Shown piece by piece: positions 53,237-62,511 of a stretch of DNA of 64,000 nt; position 1 is the first letter of the stretch; each line of letters opens with the position of its first letter. Source of the DNA: Clostridiales bacterium (GTDB taxonomy: Bacteria > Bacillota > Clostridia > Christensenellales > Pumilibacteraceae); NCBI GenBank assembly GCA_022508505.1, contig JAFLVC010000009.1, positions 1 through 64,000 of the forward strand, read 5' to 3'. Below the pieces are notes generated by a model, which saw only the letters and a program-made list of their open reading frames with translations, did not search any database and was not told the origin of the DNA. A program made the position numbers and the translations under genes.

Positions 53237-54337
53237 TTACTTTCCTACGAGCGGCACGACGGGCGTGTACACGCGCTTTAACCCGTCAAACCGCTTCTTG
53301 CGCTTTTTGGCTATGTCTATGAGCTTATCTATTAGCTTTGTAAAAGCCATATCGTCGCGGTATAGCGGCGACGACAGCGAGCCCGGTATGGTGTTGATCT
53401 CGTTGACGTACACCTCGTCGTCCGTCACCATAAAGTCGACGCGCGCTACGCCAGAGCATCCCACCGCCGTAAACGCCTTTACGGCAAGCTCTTTTACGAC
53501 GTCGTTTTTCTCCCCTATGTCTGCGGGAATCTTGTGGCGCGTCTGCTTTACGTCGCCCGAGTACTTATCAGAAAAGGTCAAAAAATCCTTCCACCCGACG
53601 GGCTGTTCGGTCTCCGACACTACGTACTTGTCGCAGTCGTTTACCGCGCCTTCGCCGTAGTACGCGTCGCCCAAGACGGCGCAGTTGACCTCGGTAAAGC
53701 TGCCTAGCGCTTTTTCAACGATTGCGGTGTCGTCCCATTCGAACGCCACACGGAGCGCGGTAAAAAACTCGGTCTGGTTTTTGGCAATCGAAATGCCGAT
53801 AGAGCTTCCGAGATTGCACGGCTTGACTATGACGGGAAACTTGAGCTTTTGCTTGAGCGTTTTGAGTGCGCCCGAGACGTCGGTGTCGTACTCGTCGCGA
53901 GTTATCGAAACGTACGGCACGACCTTCAAGCCCGCGCTCTCGAACGCGCGCTTTGACGCGAGCTTGTTCATGCCGACGGCGGAAGCGAGAACGCCGCTTC
54001 CCGTGTACGGAATGCCGCTCATCTCGAGGCACCCCTGTAGCGCGCCGTCCTCGCCGAGCATTCCGTGCATGCAAAGTAGCGCGACGTCTATTTTGAACAA
54101 CTTTTTGTTCTTGCAGTACAGGTAATTTTCGCCCGCCCGAATGTGCACGCGCTTACCCTTAAACTTGCCCTGCCTTACGGCGTTGACGCTGTCGAAGCCC
54201 TCGCCCGTCCACCATACGCCGTCGGGATCTATGTAGACGGGCGCGCACTCGTCGCGGCAGGCGTCCATTGCCTGCAGACCCGTGATTATACTGATATCGT
54301 GCTCGCACGACCTTCCACCGAAAAACACCGCAATCAT
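53237..54337 (-). CDS. ddl: D-alanine--D-alanine ligase
   Basis: It makes D-Ala-D-Ala for peptidoglycan using ATP. 366 residues, ATP-grasp fold. GGRSCEHDIS, HGMLGEDGALQG, KPCNLGSSIGIS and NEINTIPGS are visible. The last ~20 residues are basic. The start at 54337 has no clear ribosome site, but the family N-terminus begins there. Confidence 0.94.
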   Translation of the reverse strand: MIAVFFGGRSCEHDISIITGLQAMDACRDECAPVYIDPDGVWWTGEGFDSVNAVRQGKFKGKRVHIRAGENYLYCKNKKLFKIDVALLCMHGMLGEDGALQGCLEMSGIPYTGSGVLASAVGMNKLASKRAFESAGLKVVPYVSITRDEYDTDVSGALKTLKQKLKFPVIVKPCNLGSSIGISIAKNQTEFFTALRVAFEWDDTAIVEKALGSFTEVNCAVLGDAYYGEGAVNDCDKYVVSETEQPVGWKDFLTFSDKYSGDVKQTRHKIPADIGEKNDVVKELAVKAFTAVGCSGVARVDFMVTDDEVYVNEINTIPGSLSSPLYRDDMAFTKLIDKLIDIAKKRKKRFDGLKRVYTPVVPLVGK

Positions 54338-54396
54338 ACACTATACATATATGACTGCGGCGAATATTTAGTGAATTTATTTATGATATTCGTGTA

Positions 54397-55182
54397 TTAC
54401 AGAAAATAGAACGAAAAGGTCAAAATTGCGAGAACCGCAAGGTACAGCGAGAACCATTTGTAGTTTGCCTTGGCGATAAGCTTTAGCATGACGCGCACCG
54501 CAAAATACCCCGAAACGAACGCCGACACCGCGCCGACGACTATGCTGAACCAATCGACGTAAGCGATTGCGCCCGACTTAGCGACGTCGATTATACTGAA
54601 AAGCAGCGAGCCGAGAATGATGGGAATGCTCATCAAGAACGAGAATGTCGCCACCTTTTTGCTGTCCGCGCCCGCTACGGTGCCGCCGAATATGGTAGAG
54701 CCCGACCGCGAAACGCCGGGAAACACGCCGACGCCCTGCATGACGCCCATTGCTATCGCAGAGCCCCAGCCGATGTCCTTGGGCGTTTTATTGCGCTTTG
54801 CGACTATCTCGCTGACGAGCATGATTATCGCGGTGAACGCGAAGAAAAAGCACAGGTACTTGGCGGTTGAAAAATAGTCGTCGATAACACCGCTGCAGGT
54901 AAGCCCGACAATGACGGCGGGAATGCTTGCGACGACGAGGAGCAAAAGCTGTTTATACGGTTTTTTGAAAAGGCCGAGAATGTCTTTAAACAGCACGATA
55001 CACACCGCGGCAAGCGTTCCGACGTGCGCCATGACGTCAAACAACAGGTACGACGTCCCCGCCTCGTTGAGTCCCATAAGCTGACGAACGAGTATGAGAT
55101 GTCCGCTCGAAGACACCGGCAAAAACTCGGTAAAGCCCTGCACAAGCCCGAGCACCATGGCTTGCCACCAATACATGTACAA
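54397..55182 (-). CDS. uppP: Undecaprenyl-diphosphate phosphatase
   Basis: It recycles the lipid carrier of cell-wall synthesis and can give bacitracin resistance. 261 residues, multi-pass. FTEFLPVSSSGHLILV and FPGVSRSGSTIFGG are the two active-site loops. A TTG at 55182 has AAGGAG 12 nt upstream; ATG 55176 is the alternative start. Confidence 0.95.
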   Translation of the reverse strand: MYMYWWQAMVLGLVQGFTEFLPVSSSGHLILVRQLMGLNEAGTSYLLFDVMAHVGTLAAVCIVLFKDILGLFKKPYKQLLLLVVASIPAVIVGLTCSGVIDDYFSTAKYLCFFFAFTAIIMLVSEIVAKRNKTPKDIGWGSAIAMGVMQGVGVFPGVSRSGSTIFGGTVAGADSKKVATFSFLMSIPIILGSLLFSIIDVAKSGAIAYVDWFSIVVGAVSAFVSGYFAVRVMLKLIAKANYKWFSLYLAVLAILTFSFYFL

Positions 55183-55258
55183 TGCGGTTTCCGTCTCCTT
55201 GAATGTCGATTTATCTAAAACTTAATTTATGTGTCAAACGCAAATTTATGCCGAGCGC

Positions 55259-57268
55259 CTACTCTTTTTGGGCGGCGGCCGTCTCAATCATTTCCGCCTC
55301 CGCCTTTGCGGCGCGGAGCGACGCCTCGCGCTCTTTGACCGCTTGCTCTCTCGCCCCGCTCGGAACGATGGAGAACACCTTGCGCTCTACGCCTTCGTCG
55401 TCCTCGGACAGCGCGATAGCCTTCAGCTCTTCGAGGTCCTTGTCGAACTTTTTGCGGTCTATGCCCTCAAGCTTGTTGACGAATATTCCCTCGTGCGTAG
55501 TCTTGTCCACCTTTTCCTTGTCGTAGCGCAGCTCTTCAAACAGCTTTTCGCCCGGGCGCAGTCCGGAAATGACTATCTTGATGTCCTTGTCGGGAACGAG
55601 ACCGTTGAGCCGAATAAGGCTTGCCGCGAGGTCGTAGATGTACACAGGCTCGCCCATGTCCAAAACGAAAACCTCGCCGCTCGACGCGAGAGCGCCCGCT
55701 TGAAGCACCAGCCGCACCGCTTCGGGAATGGTCATAAAATACCGCTTTATGTTTCTGTCGGTGACGGTTACGGGGCCGCCGTCGTGGATTTGCTTCAAAA
55801 ACGTGGGAATGACGGAGCCCGACGAGCCGAGAACGTTTCCGAACCGCACCGCCGCCATCTGCATATCCGAGCCTTCCGCGCGCGTTTGAACAAGCATTTC
55901 GGCGAGCCGCTTGGACGCGCCCATAACGTTTGCGGGGTTTACTGCCTTGTCGGTAGAAACGAGAATAAACCGCTTCACTCCGAACTTTTGGCACTGCTCA
56001 ATGACGTTTTTGGTGCCGAAAACGTTGTTTTTTATCGCCTCGGTCGGCACTATTTCCATCATCGGAACGTGCTTGTACGCCGCCGCGTGGAACACGACGT
56101 CAGGCCTGTACTTTTCGAGCGCAAAGGCAAGCCGCCGTTCCTCTCTCACCGTGCCTATGACGAGCGAGTACCTCGACGTGTCGTACTTTTTGCTAAACTC
56201 CTGGTCGATGTTGAACATGCCGTTCTCGTGCTGATCGAATATGACGAGGTGCTTACAGCCGAAGTTTAGAGCCTGACGGCAGAGCTCCGAGCCGATCGAG
56301 CCCGCGCCGCCCGTCACCATTACGACCTTGTCTTTTACGGCCGTGTCGACAAGATCCTGTCGCACGACAAACTCGTCCCTGCCCAAAAGCGACTCTATCT
56401 TGATGTCGTGGAGCTCAAGCGACGCTCCCGTCATCTGCGCGACGTCGCTTATCGGCGGGAGCGTTTTTATGGGCACGTTAAATCTCGCCAGCCGATCGTA
56501 AATGCCCTTTAGCTGCGATTTTGTCAGTGCGCTTATCGCGATTATAAACAGGTCGGGCTTGTAAGTTTCGACCGTCTTGTCTATCGTGTCGAGACCGCCG
56601 ACGACCGTTACTCCGCCTATCGTTTTGCCCTGCTTGTCCGTATCGTCGTCGACTAGCGCGACTACCGAATAACCCTCCTGCGGATTGTTGACAAACCTAT
56701 TGACGAGGACGGAGCCGACGTTGCCCGCGCCGATGATGACGGTGTTGGTCGTTTTGGACTTGTCCGTAGAATATTTGAGGTGGCGCAAATATCTGAATAT
56801 GATATTTGAAAAGCGGAAAATGCCGGTGAATATTCCGGCGAACATCAAGTATATCAGTATAAGCGATATTCTAAGGTTTACGTCGAACGCCGCCGCAACG
56901 ATGTACTTCAGCGCCATGAGGAGAGCAAACGCCGCGACGTACGCCGCGCCGAACTTTATCGTTTCGACACGCCCCGCGTACTTCCAAACGAATATATAAC
57001 AGCCGAAAACGGCGAGCATAGCCACGCACAGCGCGACCATTATAAACATTATGCCGACTTCGTACTTGGCGTAGCCCGTCGGGAGATCGCCGTTGTAAAA
57101 AAGCGTGAGCCGCGCAAGCCAATACGAGCCGACGAGAATGCACACGTCGAGAAGGAGCGTCAGCACTATCTTGCCGTACTTGGACGAGAGCCACGCTTTT
57201 ATTCCCGATTTGGGTTTATTGTTCGGCGGAGAGCCGTTATTTTTTTCTTCAGGAGTGCCTGCGGTCAT
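55259..57268 (-). CDS. Membrane nucleotide-sugar dehydratase/epimerase (CapD/WbpM-like)
   Basis: 669 residues. About four membrane helices (~30-145) are followed by a small Rossmann domain (GAGNVGSVLVNRF) and a short-chain dehydrogenase domain (VTGGAGSIGSELCRQAL). The catalytic region is STDKAVNPANVMGASKR, where Met replaces the usual Tyr, as in the WbpM group of UDP-GlcNAc 4,6-dehydratases. It probably starts synthesis of a surface polysaccharide or glycan sugar. The C-terminal ~40 residues are charged and helical. Confidence 0.9.
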   Translation of the reverse strand: MTAGTPEEKNNGSPPNNKPKSGIKAWLSSKYGKIVLTLLLDVCILVGSYWLARLTLFYNGDLPTGYAKYEVGIMFIMVALCVAMLAVFGCYIFVWKYAGRVETIKFGAAYVAAFALLMALKYIVAAAFDVNLRISLILIYLMFAGIFTGIFRFSNIIFRYLRHLKYSTDKSKTTNTVIIGAGNVGSVLVNRFVNNPQEGYSVVALVDDDTDKQGKTIGGVTVVGGLDTIDKTVETYKPDLFIIAISALTKSQLKGIYDRLARFNVPIKTLPPISDVAQMTGASLELHDIKIESLLGRDEFVVRQDLVDTAVKDKVVMVTGGAGSIGSELCRQALNFGCKHLVIFDQHENGMFNIDQEFSKKYDTSRYSLVIGTVREERRLAFALEKYRPDVVFHAAAYKHVPMMEIVPTEAIKNNVFGTKNVIEQCQKFGVKRFILVSTDKAVNPANVMGASKRLAEMLVQTRAEGSDMQMAAVRFGNVLGSSGSVIPTFLKQIHDGGPVTVTDRNIKRYFMTIPEAVRLVLQAGALASSGEVFVLDMGEPVYIYDLAASLIRLNGLVPDKDIKIVISGLRPGEKLFEELRYDKEKVDKTTHEGIFVNKLEGIDRKKFDKDLEELKAIALSEDDEGVERKVFSIVPSGAREQAVKEREASLRAAKAEAEMIETAAAQKE

Positions 57269-57326
57269 TTGTGTTTACCGTGCTCATCTTATCATATAAA
57301 GCGCGTTTTGTCAATACAATATTTCT

Positions 57327-58607
57327 TTAACGTCGCGTAGTGATGAATTTTTTGAATACGGCAAGCGTTTCGTCGATTTTTTTTGCGTCCTCGCACTCGC
57401 ACATGACGCGCACCTTGGGCTCGGTGCCCGACATTCTGACAATCAGCCGACCTATCCCCGAGAGCCGTTCGGTGTACTCCTCGATCAATGCTATCATTTC
57501 CTTGTCGTACATGATTGACTGGTCGGCGTACTCGGCAATAGCCTTTTGCGGCAGCAGGCTGAGCTCCAAAAACTCGCCTATCCTGCCGTTTTTGTACAGC
57601 GTTTTGGTGATGAACATACTGCTCATTATGCCGTCGCCAGTCGTCGCTTGCGGGTACACTATGTAATGTCCGCTCTGCTCGCCGCCGAGGTTGTACCCCT
57701 TTTTGAACATGAGGTCGCAGATGTACTTGTCGCCGACGGGTGTCCTTATGAGCCGCCGCCCGTCCTTTTCGAGCCTACGCTCGAGCGCCGTGTTGGTAAG
57801 TATCGTTCCGACAACGACGTTGTCCTTTAGGTCGAGCTCCCGCCCGATGTTGTACAGCACCGAATCGCCGTCCATAACCCTGCCGTCGAAAACGAACGCA
57901 AGCCTATCCGCGTCGCCGTCGTACGCAAAGCCGAGCTTGTAATCGGTTCCCACCATGGAATGAAGCACATAGTCGGGATGAAGCGCGCCGCAGCCGCAGT
58001 TTATCTTTTCGCCGCGCAGCGCATAATTTTCGATTGCGACCGTCGCTCCCAATCTTTCAAACGCCTGCTTTGCGACGGTGGAAGCCGCGCCGTAGCCGCA
58101 GTCCAGCCACACCTTCGCGCCCTTAAAGTCGTAGTCCACAGTTTCGACGAGGTAGTCTATGTACTGCCTCTGCGCGTCGGGGATTTCGCGCTCGGAACCG
58201 ACAGAGCGCATTTCAGTCGGGTTTTCGATGTAGTATTCTATACTGCCTTCCTGCTCCTCGCTCAGCTTTACGCCGCTGCCGTCGAAGATTTTAATTCCGT
58301 TGTACTCGGGCGGATTGTGCGAGGCGGAAATGACTATTCCGCAAAGCGCGTTGTACTTTATCGCCATGCGCGCGATTGCGGGCGTCGGGAGCACGCCCAC
58401 GCGCAAGACGTCTGCGCCGCCCGTCTTTAGCCCTTTTATGAGCGCCGCTTCTATCTCGGGACCGGATACGCGCGTATCTCGTCCGACGACCACCTCGCCC
58501 TTGCCGAAATATGCGACGATTGCAAGGCCCACCTTGTAAGCGAGAGCCGCGTCGAGATTGTCGCCGTACTTTCCTCTTATTCCGTCGGTGCCGAAATACT
58601 TACCCAC
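57327..58607 (-). CDS. glmM: Phosphoglucosamine mutase
   Basis: It turns glucosamine-6-phosphate into the 1-phosphate for UDP-GlcNAc. 426 residues. The N-terminus GKYFGTDGIRG, phosphoserine loop ISASHNPPEYNGIKIF, metal loop DGDADR and phosphate loop RMSGTEPKVRVM are all intact. I chose GTG 58607 because GGAGGG lies 5 nt upstream and the family start fits; the open frame continues to 58664 without homology. GlmS, the preceding enzyme, is encoded nearby on the other strand. Confidence 0.95.
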   Translation of the reverse strand: MGKYFGTDGIRGKYGDNLDAALAYKVGLAIVAYFGKGEVVVGRDTRVSGPEIEAALIKGLKTGGADVLRVGVLPTPAIARMAIKYNALCGIVISASHNPPEYNGIKIFDGSGVKLSEEQEGSIEYYIENPTEMRSVGSEREIPDAQRQYIDYLVETVDYDFKGAKVWLDCGYGAASTVAKQAFERLGATVAIENYALRGEKINCGCGALHPDYVLHSMVGTDYKLGFAYDGDADRLAFVFDGRVMDGDSVLYNIGRELDLKDNVVVGTILTNTALERRLEKDGRRLIRTPVGDKYICDLMFKKGYNLGGEQSGHYIVYPQATTGDGIMSSMFITKTLYKNGRIGEFLELSLLPQKAIAEYADQSIMYDKEMIALIEEYTERLSGIGRLIVRMSGTEPKVRVMCECEDAKKIDETLAVFKKFITTRR

Positions 58608-58719
58608 ATTGCCCTCCGCAATATTATTGTATGTGTATAGTATATTCTCAAAATTATAAAGCATTTACAAAATAATGTCAATAATATGTCGCAATTTTCA
58701 ACGGGCTTTACCCAATCTA

Positions 58720-58749
58720 TTGACATATTGCGGTAAATTTGCTTATAAT
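58720..58749 (+). promoter_or_regulatory. Consensus promoter before the small multidrug export-type gene
   Basis: TTGACA, 18 nt, TATAAT. The ATG lies 8 nt after the -10 box. Confidence 0.85.
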
Positions 58750-58757
58750 ATAGCAAT

Positions 58758-59510
58758 ATGGAAGAGTTTGTAAATTCCATAGCGAGGGCGATGGAAAGCT
58801 CGCTCGGCGCGGAGCTCACCGTTTTTCTGCTCTCTATGATACCGATAGCGGAAGCGCGGTTTGCCATACCGTTCGGAATCACTATGGGCATGAACCCCTT
58901 CGAGGCGTTCGGCTGGGCGTTTTTGGGCACGACCGTCATAACGCCGCTGCTCCTTCTCATACTCATTCCCATAATCAACGCGCTGTCTCGAACAAAATTC
59001 TTCTCCAAAATCGGCAAGTTCCTATACGACAAGTTCGAGAAAAAATCGAAGTCTATCACCGAGTCCGACAATCAGGACGGGCAAAACGTCGGCGCGACGC
59101 ATAAGAAAAAGTTGAGTAAAAAAGAGCTCGAAAAAATGGGCGGCACTGCGCTTTTCGTAGCCGTTCCAATTCCCCTGACGGGAGTGTGGACGGGCAGCGC
59201 CGTCGCGTCGATAGTCAAGCTCGGGTTTTTAAAGGGGCTCATAAGCGTCGCAGTCGGCAACGCCGTAGCATGCTCGATAATAACGCTCATTTGCTGGGCG
59301 TTTGCAGAGTACGTCACCTACATCACAATCGCGTTTGCGGTGATTGCGATCTGCGTCGTGATCTTCCTCATAGTAAAGCTCATTCTCTATAAACCGAAAG
59401 ACGCCGCAACGGCAGACGAAGCCACGGGCGGCGAAGCCAAGACCGATAAAATTCAGCCCGAAATTGCCGAGCGCGAGAGCGCGGACGGCGACGACAACAG
59501 GAGCAGTTGA
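58758..59510 (+). CDS. Small multi-drug export family membrane protein (COG2426)
   Basis: 250 residues. Several membrane helices carry the family stretches SMIPIAEARFAIPFGI and VAVPIPLTGVWTGSAVAS. A basic loop (~85-125) lies between the two halves and the C-terminus is acidic. The family name is historical; transport has not been shown for most members. It ends 1 nt before the glmS start, so the two are cotranscribed. Confidence 0.85.
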   Translation: MEEFVNSIARAMESSLGAELTVFLLSMIPIAEARFAIPFGITMGMNPFEAFGWAFLGTTVITPLLLLILIPIINALSRTKFFSKIGKFLYDKFEKKSKSITESDNQDGQNVGATHKKKLSKKELEKMGGTALFVAVPIPLTGVWTGSAVASIVKLGFLKGLISVAVGNAVACSIITLICWAFAEYVTYITIAFAVIAICVVIFLIVKLILYKPKDAATADEATGGEAKTDKIQPEIAERESADGDDNRSS

Positions 59511-59511
59511 T

Positions 59512-61344
59512 ATGTGCGGCATAATCGGATACATTGGGCGCGAACAAGCGGCGCCCGTCATGCTCGACGGACTAAAGCGGCTCGAATACCGCGGCTACGA
59601 TTCGAGCGGCATGGCTGTCGTCGGCGACGACGGCATTAATCTGTGCAAGGCCGAGGGCAAAATAAAAAAGCTCGTCGAAAAGACGAACGGCGGCAAAAAC
59701 CTTGTCGGCGTTTGCGGCATAGGCCACACGCGCTGGGCGACGCACGGCGCGCCGAGCGACGTCAACTCTCACCCGCACCTATCATGCGACGGGCGGTTTG
59801 CTATCGTACATAACGGCATAATAGAAAACCACGCGGAGCTTCGAGCAAAGCTCACCGAGCAAGGCTATACGTTTAAGAGCGAGACGGACAGCGAGGTTGT
59901 CGCGCACCTGCTTCAAAAGCTGTACGACGGCGACATGAAAAAGGCGCTCGTCGAGCTTATGAAGGAGTTAAAGGGCTCGTACGCAATCGGCATCGTGTTT
60001 TCTGGCACGCCCGACAGGCTGTACGCCGTAAGAAAGGACAATCCGCTCGTAATCGGGCTCGGGACAGGCGAAAACTACATCGCATCCGACGTCGCGGCGG
60101 CTCTTGCCAAAACGCACGAATTCGTTCTGCTCGGCGACTGCGAAATCGCGGAGGCGACGGCTGACGGCGTCAAATATTACAATGCAAACGGCCACCAAAT
60201 TAAAAAGAAGCCGTACACAGTCGATTGGGACATAGCCCGCGCCGAAAAGGGCGGCTATCCCCACTTCATGCTTAAAGAAATATACGACCAGCCTAAGGCT
60301 TTGACCGACACCGTTCGCCCGCGCGTTGTCGGCACGGAAATCGACCTCGACGGCATAACCTTTTCCCGTGCCTACCTCGACTCGCTCAGCGGTATAGACA
60401 TAGTGGGCTGCGGCTCGGCGTACCACGCGGGCATTGTCGGCAAGCACTTTATTGAAAAACACTGCCGCATACGCGTCAACTGCACGCTCGCGAGCGAGTA
60501 CATCTATTCAAACCCCATAACGGACGAAAAGCGCTTGACTATTATCATCAGCCAGAGCGGAGAGACGGCGGACACCCTCGCCGCCCTTCGCCTTGCGAAA
60601 AAGCTGGGCTCGCGCACGATGGCAATAGTAAACGTCGTTCACAGTGCGATTGCAAGAGAGGCGGACGACGTTTTGTACACGCACGCAGGTCCCGAAATCG
60701 CCGTCGCGACGACAAAGGGCTACACGACGCAGGTCGCGGCACTGTACCTCGTCGGGCTCAAGCTCGCATGCATTCGCGGGACGATAGAGAAAGAACGCTA
60801 CGAAGCGCTTTTATCTGGACTATCCGAGCTGCACAACAAGGCGGCGGAGCAGCTCAAAGACCACTACGTTAACAACATCAAGACGTATGCCGAGGCGTTC
60901 AGCAAACAGCACTGCGTGTTCTTTATCGGCCGCGGCGCCGACTACGCCGCTTCGCTCGAGGGGGCGCTCAAGCTGAAAGAAATATCGTACGTGCACGCCG
61001 AAGCATACGCCGCCGGCGAGCTCAAGCACGGCACGATCTCGCTGATTGAAGAAGGCACGCTCACCCTCGCGCTCGTCACGCAAAAGGAGCTGTTCGCCAA
61101 GACCGAATCGAACGTCCGCGCCGTGTCGTCGCGTAACGGCACCGTGCTCGCAGTCGCCTCGCGTGAAAATTCAAAAATCAAGTCGTGCGTCGACGGTCTT
61201 GTTTTCATACCCGAGTGCGACGACGACCTATCCCCCGTGCTGACCGCAATCGTGCTGCAGATTTTTGCGTACTACATCGCGCTACAACGCGGCTGCGACA
61301 TCGACCAGCCCCGCAACCTCGCAAAGTCGGTGACGGTGGAATAG
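59512..61344 (+). CDS. glmS: Glutamine--fructose-6-phosphate aminotransferase (isomerizing)
   Basis: It makes glucosamine-6-phosphate, the entry to amino sugars. 610 residues. The N-terminal glutaminase starts at Cys after Met (CGIIGYIG), with HTRWATHGAP and HNGIIENH. Two SIS sugar-isomerase domains follow, and the end DQPRNLAKSVTVE is typical. AGGAG lies 8 nt before ATG 59512. No glmS ribozyme fits, because the upstream gene is only 1 nt away. Confidence 0.97.
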   Translation: MCGIIGYIGREQAAPVMLDGLKRLEYRGYDSSGMAVVGDDGINLCKAEGKIKKLVEKTNGGKNLVGVCGIGHTRWATHGAPSDVNSHPHLSCDGRFAIVHNGIIENHAELRAKLTEQGYTFKSETDSEVVAHLLQKLYDGDMKKALVELMKELKGSYAIGIVFSGTPDRLYAVRKDNPLVIGLGTGENYIASDVAAALAKTHEFVLLGDCEIAEATADGVKYYNANGHQIKKKPYTVDWDIARAEKGGYPHFMLKEIYDQPKALTDTVRPRVVGTEIDLDGITFSRAYLDSLSGIDIVGCGSAYHAGIVGKHFIEKHCRIRVNCTLASEYIYSNPITDEKRLTIIISQSGETADTLAALRLAKKLGSRTMAIVNVVHSAIAREADDVLYTHAGPEIAVATTKGYTTQVAALYLVGLKLACIRGTIEKERYEALLSGLSELHNKAAEQLKDHYVNNIKTYAEAFSKQHCVFFIGRGADYAASLEGALKLKEISYVHAEAYAAGELKHGTISLIEEGTLTLALVTQKELFAKTESNVRAVSSRNGTVLAVASRENSKIKSCVDGLVFIPECDDDLSPVLTAIVLQIFAYYIALQRGCDIDQPRNLAKSVTVE

Positions 61345-61390
61345 AAGAAAAATAAGAGATAATAGATAAGAAATAAGAGATAATTATTAA

Positions 61391-61418
61391 GGAAGCGACG
61401 TCATATGCCGTCGCTTTT
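61391..61418 (+). terminator. Terminator after glmS
   Basis: AAGCGACG and CGTCGCTT pair around eight nt, followed by TT. The preceding AT-rich stretch repeats AATAAGAGATAAT. Confidence 0.75.
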
Positions 61419-61429
61419 GAATTCATATC

Positions 61430-61520
61430 CACTCAGTCGCCTTACGGCGACAGCTCCCCTTGTTTAATGGGAGCCGGATAGAGAGGAAGCGCGAGACAAA
61501 AGAGCTCGCGCTTTTTAGAT
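61430..61520 (+). repeat. Intergenic repeat of three hairpins (CTCAGTCGCC type)
   Basis: GTCGCC/GGCGAC, GCTCCC/GGGAGC and AAGCGCGAG/CTCGCGCTT follow one another, the last with TTTTT. This wording recalls a short repeat that is common between genes in Clostridia genomes; the copy number here cannot be counted from one window. Confidence 0.6.
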
Positions 61521-61770
61521 TCTTCGACTGCACACCTAAGGACGCTTGCTCAGGATACACATATCGGACGTCACTATTTCGATATGTATAATGAGAAGTG
61601 TACAGCCATACGTTGTCATTCTGAGCGAAGTGCCGCTTGCGGCACGAAGTCGAAGAATCTGTTAAGTAACGCAACTCGTCGGGTGTAGCGCAAAACGAAT
61701 GACGGCAGCCTACACACGACAAAAATCAGGCTGTGCCTGTGAGCGGAGCGTAGCGAAGTCGAAGGATCTA
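61517..61770. repeat. Cluster of CGAAGTCGAAGAATCT-type intergenic repeats
   Basis: AGATTCTTCGACT (61517-61529) is the exact inverse of AGTCGAAGAATCT (61648-61660). The latter follows TCATTCTGAGCGAAG and a hairpin GTGCCGC/GCGGCAC. A third, diverged copy, GCGAAGTCGAAGGATCT, ends at 61769. CATATCG/CGATATG forms another hairpin inside. No gene is credible in 61345-61767. Confidence 0.6.
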
Positions 61771-62478
61771 TTTTGTTGTCGAATAGAATCTGACGCTACC
61801 GTTATTTTCGCTCGGCGCGGCGCAGTCCGTCGCTTGGAGAATATACGCGAGCCGCGCCGCCGCACCGCTCGCGCCGTCATAGATTTTTATTTTGCCGCCG
61901 TAAAAATCCTTTATCATGTCGGAAATAAACGAGTAGTGCGAGCAGCCGAGCGCGACCGCCTCCGCATCCCTATACGGCTCGAGCATTTTTTCAACGTACG
62001 GGCGAAGCGCGCTTTTGTCGTCGCTCTCTTCAATTAGCTTTGCGAGCCGAGGCTGCGGCGCGACCACGATCCTGCCGCCGCTTTCTTTTACGAGCTTTTT
62101 AAACCTTTCCGACCTCGACGTCGCCTCTGTTACGAGCGCAACGCCGTAGCCGGACTCAAGCTCGCGCAAACACGGTTTTACCGCCGGTTCCAAGCCGACG
62201 ACGGGGACGCCTTTAAACATGTCGCGTATGTAATCTATCGCCGTTTCGGTCGCGGTGTTGCACGCAATGACGATAGCCTTACAGTTCATTCCGACAAGAA
62301 TATCGGCGCAATTAAGCGCCGCCGCCTTTATATCCGCTTCGCTTTTCGTGCCGTACGGCATGTTCGCCTTGTCGGCAAGGTACACAAAGTTTTCGTGCGC
62401 AAGCCTTGCGGCGCACTCTCTCAAAACGGAAAGCCCGCCTATTCCGCTGTCGAACACGCCCACAGGTCGAAAATCCAT
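61768..62478 (-). CDS. murI: Glutamate racemase
   Basis: It supplies D-glutamate for peptidoglycan. 236 residues, slightly short. FDSGIGGLSVL, the first active Cys in IACNTATE and the second in ALGCSHYSF are intact. Its final residues overlap the repeat cluster, so the stop codon may have been shaped by a repeat insertion. AGAGGG lies just before ATG 62478. Confidence 0.93.
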   Translation of the reverse strand: MDFRPVGVFDSGIGGLSVLRECAARLAHENFVYLADKANMPYGTKSEADIKAAALNCADILVGMNCKAIVIACNTATETAIDYIRDMFKGVPVVGLEPAVKPCLRELESGYGVALVTEATSRSERFKKLVKESGGRIVVAPQPRLAKLIEESDDKSALRPYVEKMLEPYRDAEAVALGCSHYSFISDMIKDFYGGKIKIYDGASGAAARLAYILQATDCAAPSENNGSVRFYSTTK

Positions 62479-62511
62479 ACCCTCTTAATATGCGGGCGAT
62501 GAAAAATATGT

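Noticed and set aside
59500-59511. glmS ribozyme
   Set aside because: The upstream gene ends 1 nt before glmS, so there is no leader for it.
61423-61722. A 99-codon minus frame
   Set aside because: It consists of intergenic repeats; no homology or ribosome site.
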